Below, one piece after another: positions 1 through 10,802 of a DNA stretch of 64,000 bases. Every line of letters begins with the position of its first letter. The first letter of the stretch is position 1. The notes under the pieces are model-generated. The model was not told where the DNA came from, made no database searches, and saw only the letters and a program-made list of their open reading frames with translations. The DNA is from Blumeriella jaapii (Eukaryota; Ascomycota; Leotiomycetes; Helotiales; Drepanopezizaceae). Made by a program: the position numbers and the translations under genes. Location of the stretch: contig VWND01000009.1 in assembly GCA_009599575.1 (NCBI GenBank), positions 744,001 to 808,000 on the forward strand, written 5' to 3'.

Positions 1-635
1 TGGATCAATAGGGTTACTGTACAGGCAGGGCCCCAGTTCCTTCTCCTGGTTCGGTGTACTTGCGTGCCAGGGGCGCATCTGGGGAAGCAACTTAAATACG
101 GCACTCAAACGAAAACAAGCAATGGTGACTTCACAGCTCCTCTCGCCGAGTCCGACATCACACATCGGGGGTCCGTCTAGAGGAAGTCCAAGGGGTCGGT
201 CTCCTCCTCAGACAAAGCCGCGTGGGCGACCGCCTCGTGCCCACCAACACCGTCACAGCACAAAAGTGATTGAAATCTCGTTGCGCTATTCATCTGCTAG
301 GCGACTAATTTACTTGACAGCGGAGAACTTGCTGGTGGTCGAGGGACATCGGCAAGGCATTACTCCTTCGGAAAGCTTCCCAGGACAGATCAGAAATGCA
401 GAACCGCCCGACGCCTGGCCACTCAGAGCGGTACGACCACCCAGACACGCATCATAGCTTCCCTCGCAAACCTGTGGTATCTCCTCTCCTACCCATCATG
501 GCACATTCCTTTCTCATGACCTCAATGGAAATCTTGCGAGTGAAACGGGATCCGGGGAGTCTGGTGTGGAACGCTGCGAGCCTTGTAAGAACGCCGAGAT
601 GATGACCTAGAGAGCCCTTTCATGCAGGAACAAAT
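1..635. other. Intergenic, no gene seen
   Basis: This is the left edge of the window and the region downstream of the PP2A B-subunit gene. The open frames here (for example 122-457 on the plus strand) are Arg/Pro/Ser-rich, have no recognisable domain and no splice-supported extension. I see only likely 3' untranslated sequence. Confidence 0.5.
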
Positions 636-2500
636 TTACAATGCCGAGAAGACGAAGAGCTACAGCGCGGTTAGCAGGTGCTGTGGGCGCCGGGTCCCGC
701 GTACTTACGTTGTTGGTCGCGGCGATGGCGATACTGTCCTCAAACGGATGCCAGCTCATATGCAGAATCTTCTTGTTGAAATCAATTTGATCGGCATCGG
801 TCTCTTTTCTCATCCTGCCACCTTGACCCGCTGTTCCAGCCGCGGGACTGCCCGCTCTCGAGCTACCCTTCTTCCCTCCGTTCGTGGCAGTCGGACTGGT
901 CGCGTTGATCGGTGTCGGTACACCAACTTTCTTTGCCTTGAACGCCGATTTGTCCGCCTGAAGGACTACCTCTACCTCCTTTTCCGGATCCGAAGGATAG
1001 ATCATAAAGTTGTTGTTGTAGCTTCCCGTCATCACATTCTTAGCATCTCCCGAAAAGACAACCTCAAACTTGTCGAAAATGCTATCATTCTCGTAAGTGT
1101 CACAGAGTCTAGGCCGGAGGTGCTCATGGATCGGAATAGTCTTCACAGGCTGTCGCTCCATGTTGACATCCCAAATTTTGACTGTGAGATAATCACGTGA
1201 AAGGATGTAACGACCATCGTGGGAAAACCGGACGTCTGAAATAGAGGAGATGATTTCGGAGAAAAATGATCGAGCAGATGGATCCTCCTCTTGTTCGAAT
1301 TCTGAGAAATCAATGTCAGTAGAGGAAATCAAGCCTGAAGAGATGCACGTACGCTTCGCATGTTGATCACACAGGGCGCTCTCTCGCATATCCGCAAGCT
1401 TGATAGTGCCCTTGGAGCTTGCATACATGAACCAATTGCAGCTTTGGGGGTGGAACTCAGCAGCTGTGATGACCTCTGTGAGCTCCTCCATGTTCGCCGG
1501 TTTGATATCCACAATGTTGAAGCTTTGGTCTTGGATGTTGAGATTCCACAGGTTTATCCGCAGGTCATCACTGCTAATGAACGTCTCCCCATCGCTGTTC
1601 ACCGATATGCTGTTGATGTGGTAGGCATGGGCATTGGCGTAGGTTCTCCGAGGGACCGCTGCTACTACGGTATCGTGATGTGTAAGGCGGGGTAGTTTGA
1701 GGTCGTGAGAGCCTGAGTAGTGGACGTTCGCACGAGGACGTACGCCACCCCCGCCCCCAGCAGCAGTGCCTGGTGTAAGATCGTGGGAAAGGTTGTTCTC
1801 TGCTACCACTTTCAACGACTTCTCAAAGACCTTCCACAGCTTGATTGTCTTGTCGTTCGTTGATAAGAGGTAGTGTGACGCGTTTTGTCTCTTGCACCAC
1901 TTGATCTTGTTGATCTTCTCCTCGATCTCGAGAGACTTTAGGTAATCAAATTCAGGCTCGTGGGATTGGAATTCCGTGTGGAATTTGTATTCACAGGTTT
2001 TTTTCTGAAGCCAAACATGTCAGCCTTGCGTCGTAGATCCCTGTGTCGGAGACGGGGCCCTCTTTGGTACATACTGTCTCATTTCTCTCAAACAGCACCA
2101 CCGGCCGCCTTTATCTCCAGTCGCGAGGTAGTTGCCAGTGTGATCAAACTCAACCGTGGAAATGATATCAGCTACAGGGCATCGCGTCAGCAGGAGCGGC
2201 ATGGAAAGACACCAGGACAGAGCCCGAGAGGGTTTGGATGGTGGGACGGCGCTCATCGATAGAAATGTGTAACCAACCTTCGGTGATATCTTCTACATCT
2301 CCCTTATCACCAAAACATCTAGACCACGCACGTTAGCACCGAGCTTCTGCTACGCGCACGCTGCCCAAAGCGCCTCAAGCACCACCTTCCCGCCGTTTTC
2401 GAAGCACAGGGTATACAGTGAAAGAAAGGGCAGGGGTGTAGAAGTAGGCTACTGACTGGGTGAACTTCCACGTAGGAGAGTTCGCTTCCCCGTCTACCAT
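636..2500 (-). CDS. cdc55: PP2A regulatory B subunit (PR55/Cdc55 family)
   Basis: This is the WD40 B subunit that directs the PP2A catalytic/scaffold dimer to substrates in mitosis, cytokinesis and polarity. Exons (minus): 2457-2500, 2278-2318, 2075-2171, 1353-2004, 709-1301, 636-659. The start encodes [15 protein letters not shown], joined to [13 protein letters not shown] and [20 protein letters not shown]. Family hallmarks follow: [43 protein letters not shown] and [11 protein letters not shown]. The protein ends in ATNNLFVFSAL, very like the yeast Cdc55 end. A Ser/Gly-rich insert near residue 390 separates two blades. The 51-base intron 1302-1352 is in frame and could be missed by gene callers. 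One base is missing near 2098-2103: after GDKGGR the DNA reads TGGTGCTG where GTGGTGCTG is needed for VVLFERNET. With that base the model is 483 residues. The product is certain; the frame break is probably a sequence error. Confidence 0.95.
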
Positions 2501-3316
2501 CTTTCAGCAAGCGTTGGGACGAGATGAGGTCCCGCCAACAGATGTGTGTGTGCGTTTCGGCGGAGAGGAAGTGCTGTCGGTCGATCGTGTGCTCGAGGGC
2601 GTCGAGATATAGGCGGCTCTGGTATTGCTACACGAGCGGCTACGGCGAAGCTGAAGGGGCCAGGATAGGTGGGCAGGTAGGCAGGTCTTTCGAGGCGGCG
2701 GCGATCTCGAAGGAAAGAACGGTGTGCGCGCCAGTCTCGGAGGATGTCTTAGATGCGGGTGATGATTTGGCAGATGGCGAGAATCTGCGGAGGACAGCGA
2801 GGAGGAGGAGGCCGAAGGGAGATGGGAGATGCGCGGAAGGGCGATGGAAGAGAAGCGGGTGCAGCCTCTTTTTGTGGATGTGAAGTGATGTGATGTGATG
2901 TGAGGCTCGGGGTAGGTGTTTGGTGGGGGAAGTGTCCGGGTCGGGTCAGGGTCGGGCGGTCAGCCAGGCCGGCCCGGGTTATGGTCGGCCCGGGTCATGG
3001 TCGACTTGAGATTCCCATTTTCGATTTCGTCTTGCCGGATCACGTGCGGGCCACTCCACCCCACTTTGCTCTCGACTGGTCGGCTTCTTCTCGACTTCTT
3101 ACTTCTTCTCGACTTCTTACTTCTTCTCGACCTCTCGACTTCTTCTCGACCTCTCGACTTCTTCTCGGTTTCTTACTTCTTCTCGCCTTCTTCCTGCTCG
3201 ACTTTCCGACTAACCGACCTCTTCTCAACTTCTTCTCGACCATGGAGCCCCTCGGGTGACGCCCGCCCACTGGCAAGTCAGCATCGAGCAATGCTACCAC
3301 TCGTGCAATCAACGCC
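2501..3316. other. Divergent promoter region with two simple repeats
   Basis: This is the shared upstream region of the PP2A B gene (minus) and the hypothetical gene at 3317 (plus). It holds a TGATG-type repeat at about 2881-2903 and a pyrimidine-rich minisatellite at about 3085-3245. No coding sequence is supported. Confidence 0.6.
3085..3245 (+). repeat. CTTCTTCTCGA minisatellite upstream of a start codon
   Basis: Imperfect tandem copies of an 11-18 base unit with core CTTCTTCTCGAC. The tract is nearly pure C/T with regular CGA interruptions and ends about 70 bases before the ATG at 3317. It is probably the 5' untranslated or core-promoter pyrimidine tract of that gene. Confidence 0.75.
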
Positions 3317-4270
3317 ATGCCCTCGTCCAAAGACAACGGCAAAGGCAAAGGACGAGCCGATCCGGAAGACAGTGATCCACATCCGCAGCAAGATTCCCCG
3401 TCACTGCTTTCACGCGTAGCAGCCTCGGCTACAGGACTGACCCGGAATGCCTTCACGGTAACAGCTACCACCACCGACGATCTACAGAATGCGGTGTCAG
3501 CTTCAGAAAAGGGGCTTTCGATCCCCAGCACCTCGTCCAGGAGAACGGCTTGGAACGAGAGCTCCACATCAGCCTCCTTCCAGCAGCAGCAGCAGCCAAG
3601 CACACAAACGAGCAGCTCCTCTGGCCTGAGAACGGGACACAGCGAACAGCACGCGCAAGCCTCAGAACAAGAATTCTCCTTCTTTCTCGACGGGACCCCT
3701 TCTCTCGTCCCCTCCGAACCCTTCGACAGTTTTGCCGATCTTGGCTCAAGAAGCAGTTTCGATGAAGCATGGGATCGGTCGCAAACGTTGCTTGCCCAAC
3801 CGTCATCCAGCCGGACCGTAGCGGAGCAAGAACGTCGAGACGGCGAGGACGTCCTGTCTCTCTTGACCACCCCTTCAGTGTTCGCCGAGGAAGTGGAGAC
3901 GCTACCGCTGATGGAAGAGGACGAAAATTACAACTGGGGGCTCACGCCCGCGCAAATGGCGAAGCTGCGGGAGATGACGAGGGACATCTTGCCGCCTCCA
4001 GAATCGCACAGAGGCGTTCCCGGTAGGAATGACTTGAGTCTACTGCCGGATTTCCGTGGACAGGATGGCGCGATAGAGCGGTATCTGGAGGAGTGGGATG
4101 GGGTTCTGAACCGGTATGCGGATGAAGTCTGGGGCGGCCTACTGCCGCTTGTGAGGGAAGCGAGGCAAGAATTCGAGGACTTAAAGACTGACGAGTCGGG
4201 GTTAGAGCAACCTAAGATCAGGGCTATAAGAAGGCTGGGCGCTATCTTGGGACATCTGGGACACGCTTGA
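3317..4270 (+). CDS. Conserved hypothetical acidic protein
   Basis: I do not recognise a named family. It is a single-exon frame of 317 residues starting MPSSKDNGKGKGR. The N-terminal half is Ser/Thr/Gln-rich and probably disordered, with a short Gln run near residue 90. The C-terminal half is acidic and more structured: EDENYNWGLTPAQMAKLREM near residue 205, then a Trp-rich helical stretch with YLEEWDGVLNRYADEVWG near residues 255-272 and LLPLVREARQEFEDL after it. That C-terminal block looks like the conserved core. No signal peptide or membrane segment is visible. An ATG after a pyrimidine-rich leader fits a genuine gene. Confidence 0.7.
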   Translation: MPSSKDNGKGKGRADPEDSDPHPQQDSPSLLSRVAASATGLTRNAFTVTATTTDDLQNAVSASEKGLSIPSTSSRRTAWNESSTSASFQQQQQPSTQTSSSSGLRTGHSEQHAQASEQEFSFFLDGTPSLVPSEPFDSFADLGSRSSFDEAWDRSQTLLAQPSSSRTVAEQERRDGEDVLSLLTTPSVFAEEVETLPLMEEDENYNWGLTPAQMAKLREMTRDILPPPESHRGVPGRNDLSLLPDFRGQDGAIERYLEEWDGVLNRYADEVWGGLLPLVREARQEFEDLKTDESGLEQPKIRAIRRLGAILGHLGHA

Positions 4271-4797
4271 CCATTCTTTAGGGAACGATTTGGTCTGTTC
4301 GAGACCTCGAAAGCTGCGATTACCTTAGGCTATAGGTACATCATGAGCTTCCGGACGGCATCTACGGCCAGCGGATCAGGGGTGAAGCTTCGCTTCACCA
4401 CCAGAAAATTCGAGCTTGAGTAGATGGCTCGAAGGGCAAAATGGAAAGGGGGATTGTCACAACATCTTGGACACTACAGCGACACACTGGCGTAAAAAAA
4501 CAGAGTGCTGAATTTCGAGTTGACCAGGAACACAGTCAGTCATTATTAAGCGACAAAACCTCGGCTAGCTTACCTATGTAATGTTCATCAAAGACCAGAT
4601 ATCTCCAATCTATCTAGATGTACATCGTCAATATATGTCAAACCGGTCTCTGAGATATCTACACATACCTCACTATGCCGTCTCCACACATGCTCCAGAA
4701 TCACACGCTAAATCGCCATCACTAATCATCACTGAATCCAAACAGGCCCAAGCCCCAACCACTACATCCACCCATCCTCCTCCATCCAGTCCAGAAA
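4271..4797. other. Intergenic, convergent 3' ends
   Basis: Lies between the 3' end of the hypothetical gene (plus) and the 3' end of the LtrA-like gene (minus). AT-richer, with no coding sequence I can support. Confidence 0.5.
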
Positions 4798-5873
4798 TCA
4801 CGCTCCGACATACATTCCCTTCTCCCCTCCGCCCTCCAACCCCTCCACTTGCACACCCTTTCCTCCCCGCATCTTGCTCTCCAGCTCACTACGGCTCAGC
4901 CTACAGCGCGCGGTGTACTGACACTTCCTCCTCTCGCCAAAAAAGCTCTCGCCGGAGCAACTCATGCCCCACAGCTCCAGCACCAGTACCCACAGCATGA
5001 GGCCCGTCGTGACGGCGACGAGTTGCAGCGAGTTGAGGCCGTGGGCGACGGGCAGGCAGAAGAGAACGATGCAGACGAGGGCGCGGTTGAGAAGGCGCAG
5101 GCGCTTGGGGATTCGGATCCCTGGCGCGTCTTTGTGATGTGGGAGAGGGAGATGAAGCCTAGTTTTGGGGAGGGCGGGATCAGCATCTTGCGATTGGACC
5201 TGTGAGGGGGTGAAGAATGGAATGGGATGAGAAGGGGAGTCACGGACGGCGAAAGTATGACTGAGTGGTGTGGGCATCAGGGGAAGGGTGGGATTTCTTT
5301 CTCGCCCATGCAAAACAGAGCGGTGCCCAAGCCGGCGCAGTAGAACCAGCGCAGGCCGTCGGGGATCTCGTGCTCGGACTTCTCCTGGTAGAACTCAGTC
5401 AGGTCCTCGAGATGGGAGCTCGCGCAGTCCGTCGCCATGACGAGTTTGGAGAGCGAAAGTGATGCAAAAGCGTTGTAGTTCACGGCCGGTGGGATCTTCG
5501 CCCCCATGGTCGGCGTTGATGGCTAAGATTCCCACGTAAAGAAGATCGACGAAGAGCTCGTAAGACGCGACTTCCGTGCTCCCGGAAGCTCTCCAAAGGA
5601 GGCCTTTGAGGAAGTACTGTCGGACCGTGGGCTTGGTGGAAATGTTAGCCGCCAGACGGAAACCTATGACCAACCTCGAGGGGGAACATAGCAACGTGTT
5701 AAGCGAGAGCGAGTCAACACGCACCCTTTTGTATATCTTCATGACCCTCCCATTCCGCTTCTCGGCCTCCCAATCTTTCTTCTCGTGATCGGGGTCGTGG
5801 AAGCCACTCGTCGAACTCTTGCGACTGTTCGATCCCGAGTAGTCATAACTCCTCAAATGCGCGGATCACCCAT
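4798..5873 (-). pseudogene. LtrA-type membrane protein, internally deleted and frameshifted
   Basis: The family is the low-temperature-requirement-A-like polytopic membrane protein of fungi, usually some 550-650 residues with about ten or more helices; its function is unclear. What remains is the N-terminal part (RSYDYSGSNS, then DHEKKDWEAEKR, then GSTEVASYELFVDLLYVGIL, the first LtrA helix) and the C-terminal part (LSKLVMATDC, then PDGLRWFYCAGLGTALFCMG, IRIPKRLRLLNRALVCIVLF, VLVLELWGMSC, and the tail GEKGMYVGA). The two meet abruptly at about 5455-5470, where RFCITFA abuts SLSKLVM in another frame, so roughly 300 central residues with most helices are absent. Two more single-base breaks are visible, near 5855 (after MGDPRI) and near 5128 (ITK to DAPG). 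The intron 5159-5305 would need a GC donor. It could also be an assembly collapse, but the combination favours a decayed gene. Confidence 0.75.
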
Positions 5874-5975
5874 ACTAATGACTCCCCAAGCATCAGCACG
5901 CTACCCTCTCTTCCAACACCTCCTCCTCCCCATCTTCATCCTCAACACACCCAAGCCAAGTCTCGACGTCCTCGC

Positions 5976-6426
5976 CTAGGAAACACCACCGCCAACGAGC
6001 ACACACATCTTACTGAAGTTCGCATCCAGCGCGACCGCATGCTCACTCAGCATGTGGAGCTCCGCCCCCAGCGCCTCCAGCTCGGCCCTCACCTCCTCGA
6101 GCGCATCCCACACACACGTGGCCATGCTCGCTGCGCAGCCTCTCCCTCCGCGCCTCGTGATGGCTGTGCGCCGTCCGCAAGCGCTCCAGGTGCTCCGGGC
6201 TGCCCGAGACCACGAGATCAAAGGGCTCGTCCTGGCCCTTGATGGCCGCCAGGCGTGGCCGGAGCCTCGCCGCGTCTTTGGGGGACGGCGCGATGTGCAC
6301 TTCGCGGCCGTCGGGGAGCATGAAGTTGCGGAGGCGGCGCCCGCGGTGGTGATGCTGGGGTTGGCGGGGCGCGCTGAGGGTGCCTGGGATGGTGGTCGCT
6401 GGGGTTGAGCTCGAGCTTGTTGACAT
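5976..6426 (-). CDS. Small conserved hypothetical protein, frameshifted
   Basis: The frame starts MSTSSSSTPATTIPGTL at 6426 and reads a basic stretch, then LRNFMLPDGREVHIAPSPKD, FDLVVSGSPEHLERLRTAHS, then HHEARRERLRSEHG. After a GT-rich run (about 6110-6120) the coding signal moves to another frame: WDALEEVRAELEALGAELHM and LSEHAVALDANFS, helical and conserved-looking. Either one base is extra or one GT pair is missing. The second frame stops at 5976, but a donor gtaagatg at about 6014 and acceptor cctag at about 5979 would splice to an acidic tail (EDVETWLGCVEDEDGEEEV) ending at 5893, a plausible alternative end. I know of similar sequences only as hypothetical fungal proteins. It may be intact in reality or a decayed neighbour of the LtrA remnant. 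Confidence 0.6.
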
Positions 6427-7218
6427 CTTGCCCGCTTGCGGTTGTGTACGAGTCGTTTGCTTTGGGTCGTGAGGTGGTGTGGCTATATCTCTTGTTCGTC
6501 CCAAGTCTATCGTCGACAGCTTTGATCGTAATGAGCAGATAGCAGAGAGGTTTCTCCAGCGCGTATGAAGACGATTCCTCGGAGTCTGTGCCTTCTTCAG
6601 GTAGAAGATCGAATGCGGGTTGCTTAGTTACCAGCAAGTTGTCGTGGGCTTGATAGGCCAGCGTTGGAAGTGGCTGCAGATTTCGGACCACGCTGGGCGC
6701 TATATCTGGTCGGGAGGCACAGCCAAAGATGGCAAATGAGGATTTGCTGGAAGAGAGAGATGCATCTTGATGGTAAGCCCATCTACAGGGCCAAGTATTT
6801 TGAGGCTGGGAATCCTCTCGTTGACAAAATGTGAACATGCACCAGCCCCTGAGTGGGCTCAGGCTAGCGGAACGAGTATTTGTGTAAACAATTGTAGTCC
6901 GTACCGCACTTGCGGGATCGGCATGGTGTAAGCAGTAAGCTCGGGGCTACCCATGGAAAGAAATGCTACTTGTTCAGTGTTAACAGCTTAACACGCTGGG
7001 GTCCAGAGAAGTAAAACCAAGCTGATGGCGGAACTCTATTCGTAAGTTCGAGGCCTGGTTGCATCCAAGACCGTGTAAAGGAGTTTCGAGAGGACAACCT
7101 CCCAGCAGAAAACGGACGAAGAAACACAAATACAGTAATCTACAAGTCGGTGCCCTTCGTCCTCAATGTACCACGACGACGCTCTGTTCCTTGAAGCAAT
7201 CTTAACAAGCCCTGTCTT
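6427..7218. other. Intergenic, no gene seen
   Basis: Lies upstream of the small hypothetical gene and downstream of dnm1. A 207-codon minus-strand frame (6218-6838) overlaps the real gene out of frame and has no recognisable feature, so it is not called. Confidence 0.5.
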
Positions 7219-9807
7219 CTATATCCCAACCTCGCCGACAATCTTGGCTGCCTCTCTGTAAGTCTTGAGCAGCTTCTCGCACTTCTCGCGCTCTTTCTTA
7301 ACCGCGTCATCCTCGTACAATAGTTCTTCAAAGAGGTCTTCTTTGTAGAGCTCGCTAACCAGCCGATTTTGAACAACATCCTTCGAGTGGTTTACTAGAA
7401 GGTGCATCACTGCTTTGGGAACTTGATCCGCTATCGACTCTCGTACAATGTTGAAGTACGATGATATTAATGCTCGGATGAGTTCCGTTTCCATGGCCTC
7501 GCGGTCTGTTAGCGCTGGCTCGTTGTTGTTCCCCTGGATGATCCGGTTAGCATTCGCCATATAGGAAGGTACTAGGTTTGGTAATCTTACAAAAGGAGAA
7601 TTGTAGTCATAATCCCTCTGTGCTCTGCCCAGCTCGTAGTCGTCCTCACGTGATTGCTGAGCCGGGGTTCTCTGAACTTGGCGCTCTTCTTGCCTGCGGA
7701 TACTTTGGCTAAAGATAGGCTCTGCGCTTTGACTGACATGTCGTCCAAGATTTGGGTTCTGGGCCGATGACGATCCTTGCCCAGCACTCGCTCCACCTGC
7801 TGGCAGGCCTCCATCTTTACCGAAAAAATAATTCAAGAAGGAATCCCGAGCACCACCAGCAGCCTGCCCGTTGAATCTGGGCGGCGAGCCGGATCTCATG
7901 CCATTCATCGTGGCCGCAATGCCCCCGGCTCCATTCTCTCGTATCGCTGGGGAGATGCTTCGAGCGCCCTTGTGTAGGCCCTTCCTTTGCGGTAGGTTCT
8001 CAATCTTGTCCTCGCCCTCTTCATGGTCTTCCGGAGTATCAGCACCATTGGTTCCAAGTTCTTTCAGTCGTCTTCGTTCACGTCTCTCTCTTTCCTCTTG
8101 GACAAGTCGCTTCCGCTCCTTTTCTTGCTTGTTGGTGACAACATTGCTCATCGCAGCTGCTGCACCCAGAAAATTTGGGTGGTTGGTGTTGATGTATGCC
8201 CGTTGAATGGAGATCAGAGATTCGACGTAAGATGAAGAAGGACCCAGTCGCTCTCGAAGCAAGTCCGAGACCACTTCGATGAGCTTAGCCTGGAGCCGAG
8301 GAAACCTAGTCAATTCTGTAGAGCCACACGTATGGCATATTTTGATGAGTTCTTCGTAAACGAGCTCAACACAACGTTGACTAGGAATTTCTAGGAGTTT
8401 GATTTGTGGCTTGACCAAGAGGTCAAATGCCAATTCGGGCACGAACAGACTAGGGCGAGGACCAGTAGAGTTACGGATTGCAGTTCGAATGTCTAGAGCG
8501 GAGAGATTTGTCGTAGGGTCAATGCTCTCCAAAGAGTTTCCGAACACTGAATTAAAAATGTAGTATATTCTAGCACCACCACAGAGCTCCTTGGTTGAAA
8601 TCTCTGTTGAAGTACCATCGATGGAAGAAATGAATGAAGTTGCGAATCGTGTCATGAGTTGGAGGACTAAAGAACCTCTGTGCTCCTTTCCACTAAAGTG
8701 CATATCTCCGTAACTTGCAAGCTCTTGTTGGCACTGACCCATAAGCGTATTTAGTCGTGCCTTGATGTCAGGGAGACGCTCTCGGATATGTGCCATCAGT
8801 GTCGTATTCAGGCTTTTCGCCAGGAATTGAGTACCGCATCGAGTCGCCATGTTCCGGTATGCTGGATGGTGTTTGAAAAAGTCCGATTCTGATTTCAACG
8901 CCTCCGCGAGAGTCTTGTTACCCTGAATGTCCTGTTGCGAACGGTTCACAACACCAATGAAACCAAGCTTCAAGGGGTACACTCTGCCGGAAAGAATGTC
9001 GAGGGCGTTCGTTCCATGGTCCATCAAATCAATCTTGGTGAGCACCCCGATCGTCCTTCGTCCCAAGGGATCAACATGACGTGCCAGCTTCAACGCTTCT
9101 GAGTTGACGATGTCGACATTCGCAGGGGACACGGCTAAAATGATGCTGTTAGGTTTGGCAATGTACTCGGAGATGAGATTCCGGGTCTGCTTCTCGATAT
9201 CTGTAGGTTGGTCGCCGATTGGTACCTAGCATCAGTCAGCTTCTACTCCCAGTCGCAGTGGAATGTCAAGTACCTTCGTCAGACCTGGCAGGTCTACCAA
9301 CGTCAAGCTGAGGACGTGAGGCGAGTAAATTTTGAGGTTGATGGGTGACCGATTTATGCCCTTGTTGCTTCCAGCAATCCTTGCAGTCTCGTTCTCGATT
9401 TCTCGCTTGACGTCCTGGAATTCCGTGAATCTCCGATTCGGTATGTGGTGGAACTCGGCCCATTCCGGTTGCGTTGCGACCGCTGCGGCAGAGTGTGCTG
9501 CGGGGGCATCGTCGTCTTCCGAGGGTATGTTGATGAGCTGAAGAATGAGCGGTCTCCGGGTAACGATACCACTTCCTCGAGGCAGGAAATCTCTGCCGAC
9601 TATGTTCTCGAGCACTGAAGACTTGCCAGAAGACTGGGAGCCTACGACGACCTAAGGGCTTGGTGGTTAACAACGATCCAAGCACATGCGGCCGAGGGGT
9701 ACTCGTACAATCTGCGGCAGATCCAAGCTGTCGTTGCCGATGGTGTTGAATACCAGATCCTGCAACTTGTTGACTATCCCCAAGAGGTCTTCGCCGAGAG
9801 ATGCCAT
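7219..9807 (-). CDS. dnm1: Dynamin-related GTPase (mitochondrial/peroxisomal fission)
   Basis: This large GTPase oligomerises around mitochondria and peroxisomes and divides them. Exons (minus): 9709-9807, 9274-9651, 7219-9225; 827 residues, all junctions in phase. The N-terminus [20 protein letters not shown] leads to the P-loop [12 protein letters not shown], switch motif [12 protein letters not shown]3 DLPGLTKV and G4 [10 protein letters not shown]. The middle/stalk region follows, then a low-complexity insert (about residues 530-700, with a [18 protein letters not shown] stretch) of the kind found in Dnm1/Drp1. The C-terminal GTPase effector domain ends [17 protein letters not shown]. The variable insert and lack of a PH domain place it with Dnm1 rather than Vps1 or classical dynamin. 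This gene shows no frame break. Confidence 0.95.
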
Positions 9808-10802
9808 CTTGTCGCGCTGCAAGCCTGCAAGGAGTGTCGTTGGGGTTGGGAGAGAATCGAGCTCAGAGAGCTAAGACGGCGCGTCGATGTCGAGCCGTCC
9901 TCTGGCCTGGTTGTCAACCCGCAAGCTGGTGCTATCGAACAGTGGTATGGAGATCTTGCCGCGGTCAACAGTCGCTGTGTTCGAGGTTGTGCGAGAAGTA
10001 CGACAGGAAGTAATATGTTACTTTCAGGGTAAATTTCCAAGGTTGATGCGGGAAGCGCCAAGACCAGCCTCACGATCCCCACTAGTTGGCTCTCGCGAGA
10101 CGGAGTTCTATTTCGACGACGAGACGAAACGGGAGAATGGAATGAAGGCACGGGCAAGGTTGATATTGATTTGGTTCGGTAGACCGTGTCTCGATACCTA
10201 ATGCGCATAGATTGCTTGCGAAGTTGATATGCCTCCTTATTAAAGGAGGCAAGGATTGGTGCCTCCGACCGGCGACAGCTACTCTCGTTCCTTGCATTAA
10301 TCTCACATTTATATAAAGATCCAGTATTTTAATTTAGATATGGATTTTCTTCCCTCTCTGGTCTCACGGGTCATTACCTACTCACATCAAAGTGCTTTCC
10401 TTCAAGATGCTTTCCTGATATGCGTGGTCGGCATTCCGACTACCAGTATTTCGATTGTCTTCTTAGTCAGACATGCGATCTGCTCTCTTGTTCTAAATGT
10501 GCTTCTGCATTCTGGTCTGAAGTCAGTATTCGTTCTCGAGATGAATCGACTTTCTTTCCTTTCCAAGTGTTCAAAGTTGATCGATGGCGGAACACGTGAT
10601 TTGGTGTAACGTACGGTAGGTACAGACAGTACCTTGTCGATAACATCAGAGACACTCCACCGCTGGGAATCGATTGACAGACATTGTTGGAGAGAGCCCC
10701 CGACACATCTCCCAGTATTCGATCTCCTCTAAACGAAATCCGTTCATCCTTTGAGTTTTGTTCAAGGAGAACTGCTGAACACAGAGCGTTGTTCCTTTCT
10801 CC
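9808..10802. other. Divergent promoter region
   Basis: Upstream of dnm1 (minus) and of the PEBP-like gene (plus). AT-rich around 10300-10500. Short open frames on both strands lack domains and splice support. Confidence 0.5.

Noticed and set aside
122..602. Two overlapping plus-strand open frames
   Set aside because: Low-complexity composition, no domain, no splice-supported extension, and next to the 3' end of a real gene.
6218..6838. 207-codon minus-strand frame
   Set aside because: Overlaps the conserved small gene in a different frame and has no recognisable feature of its own.
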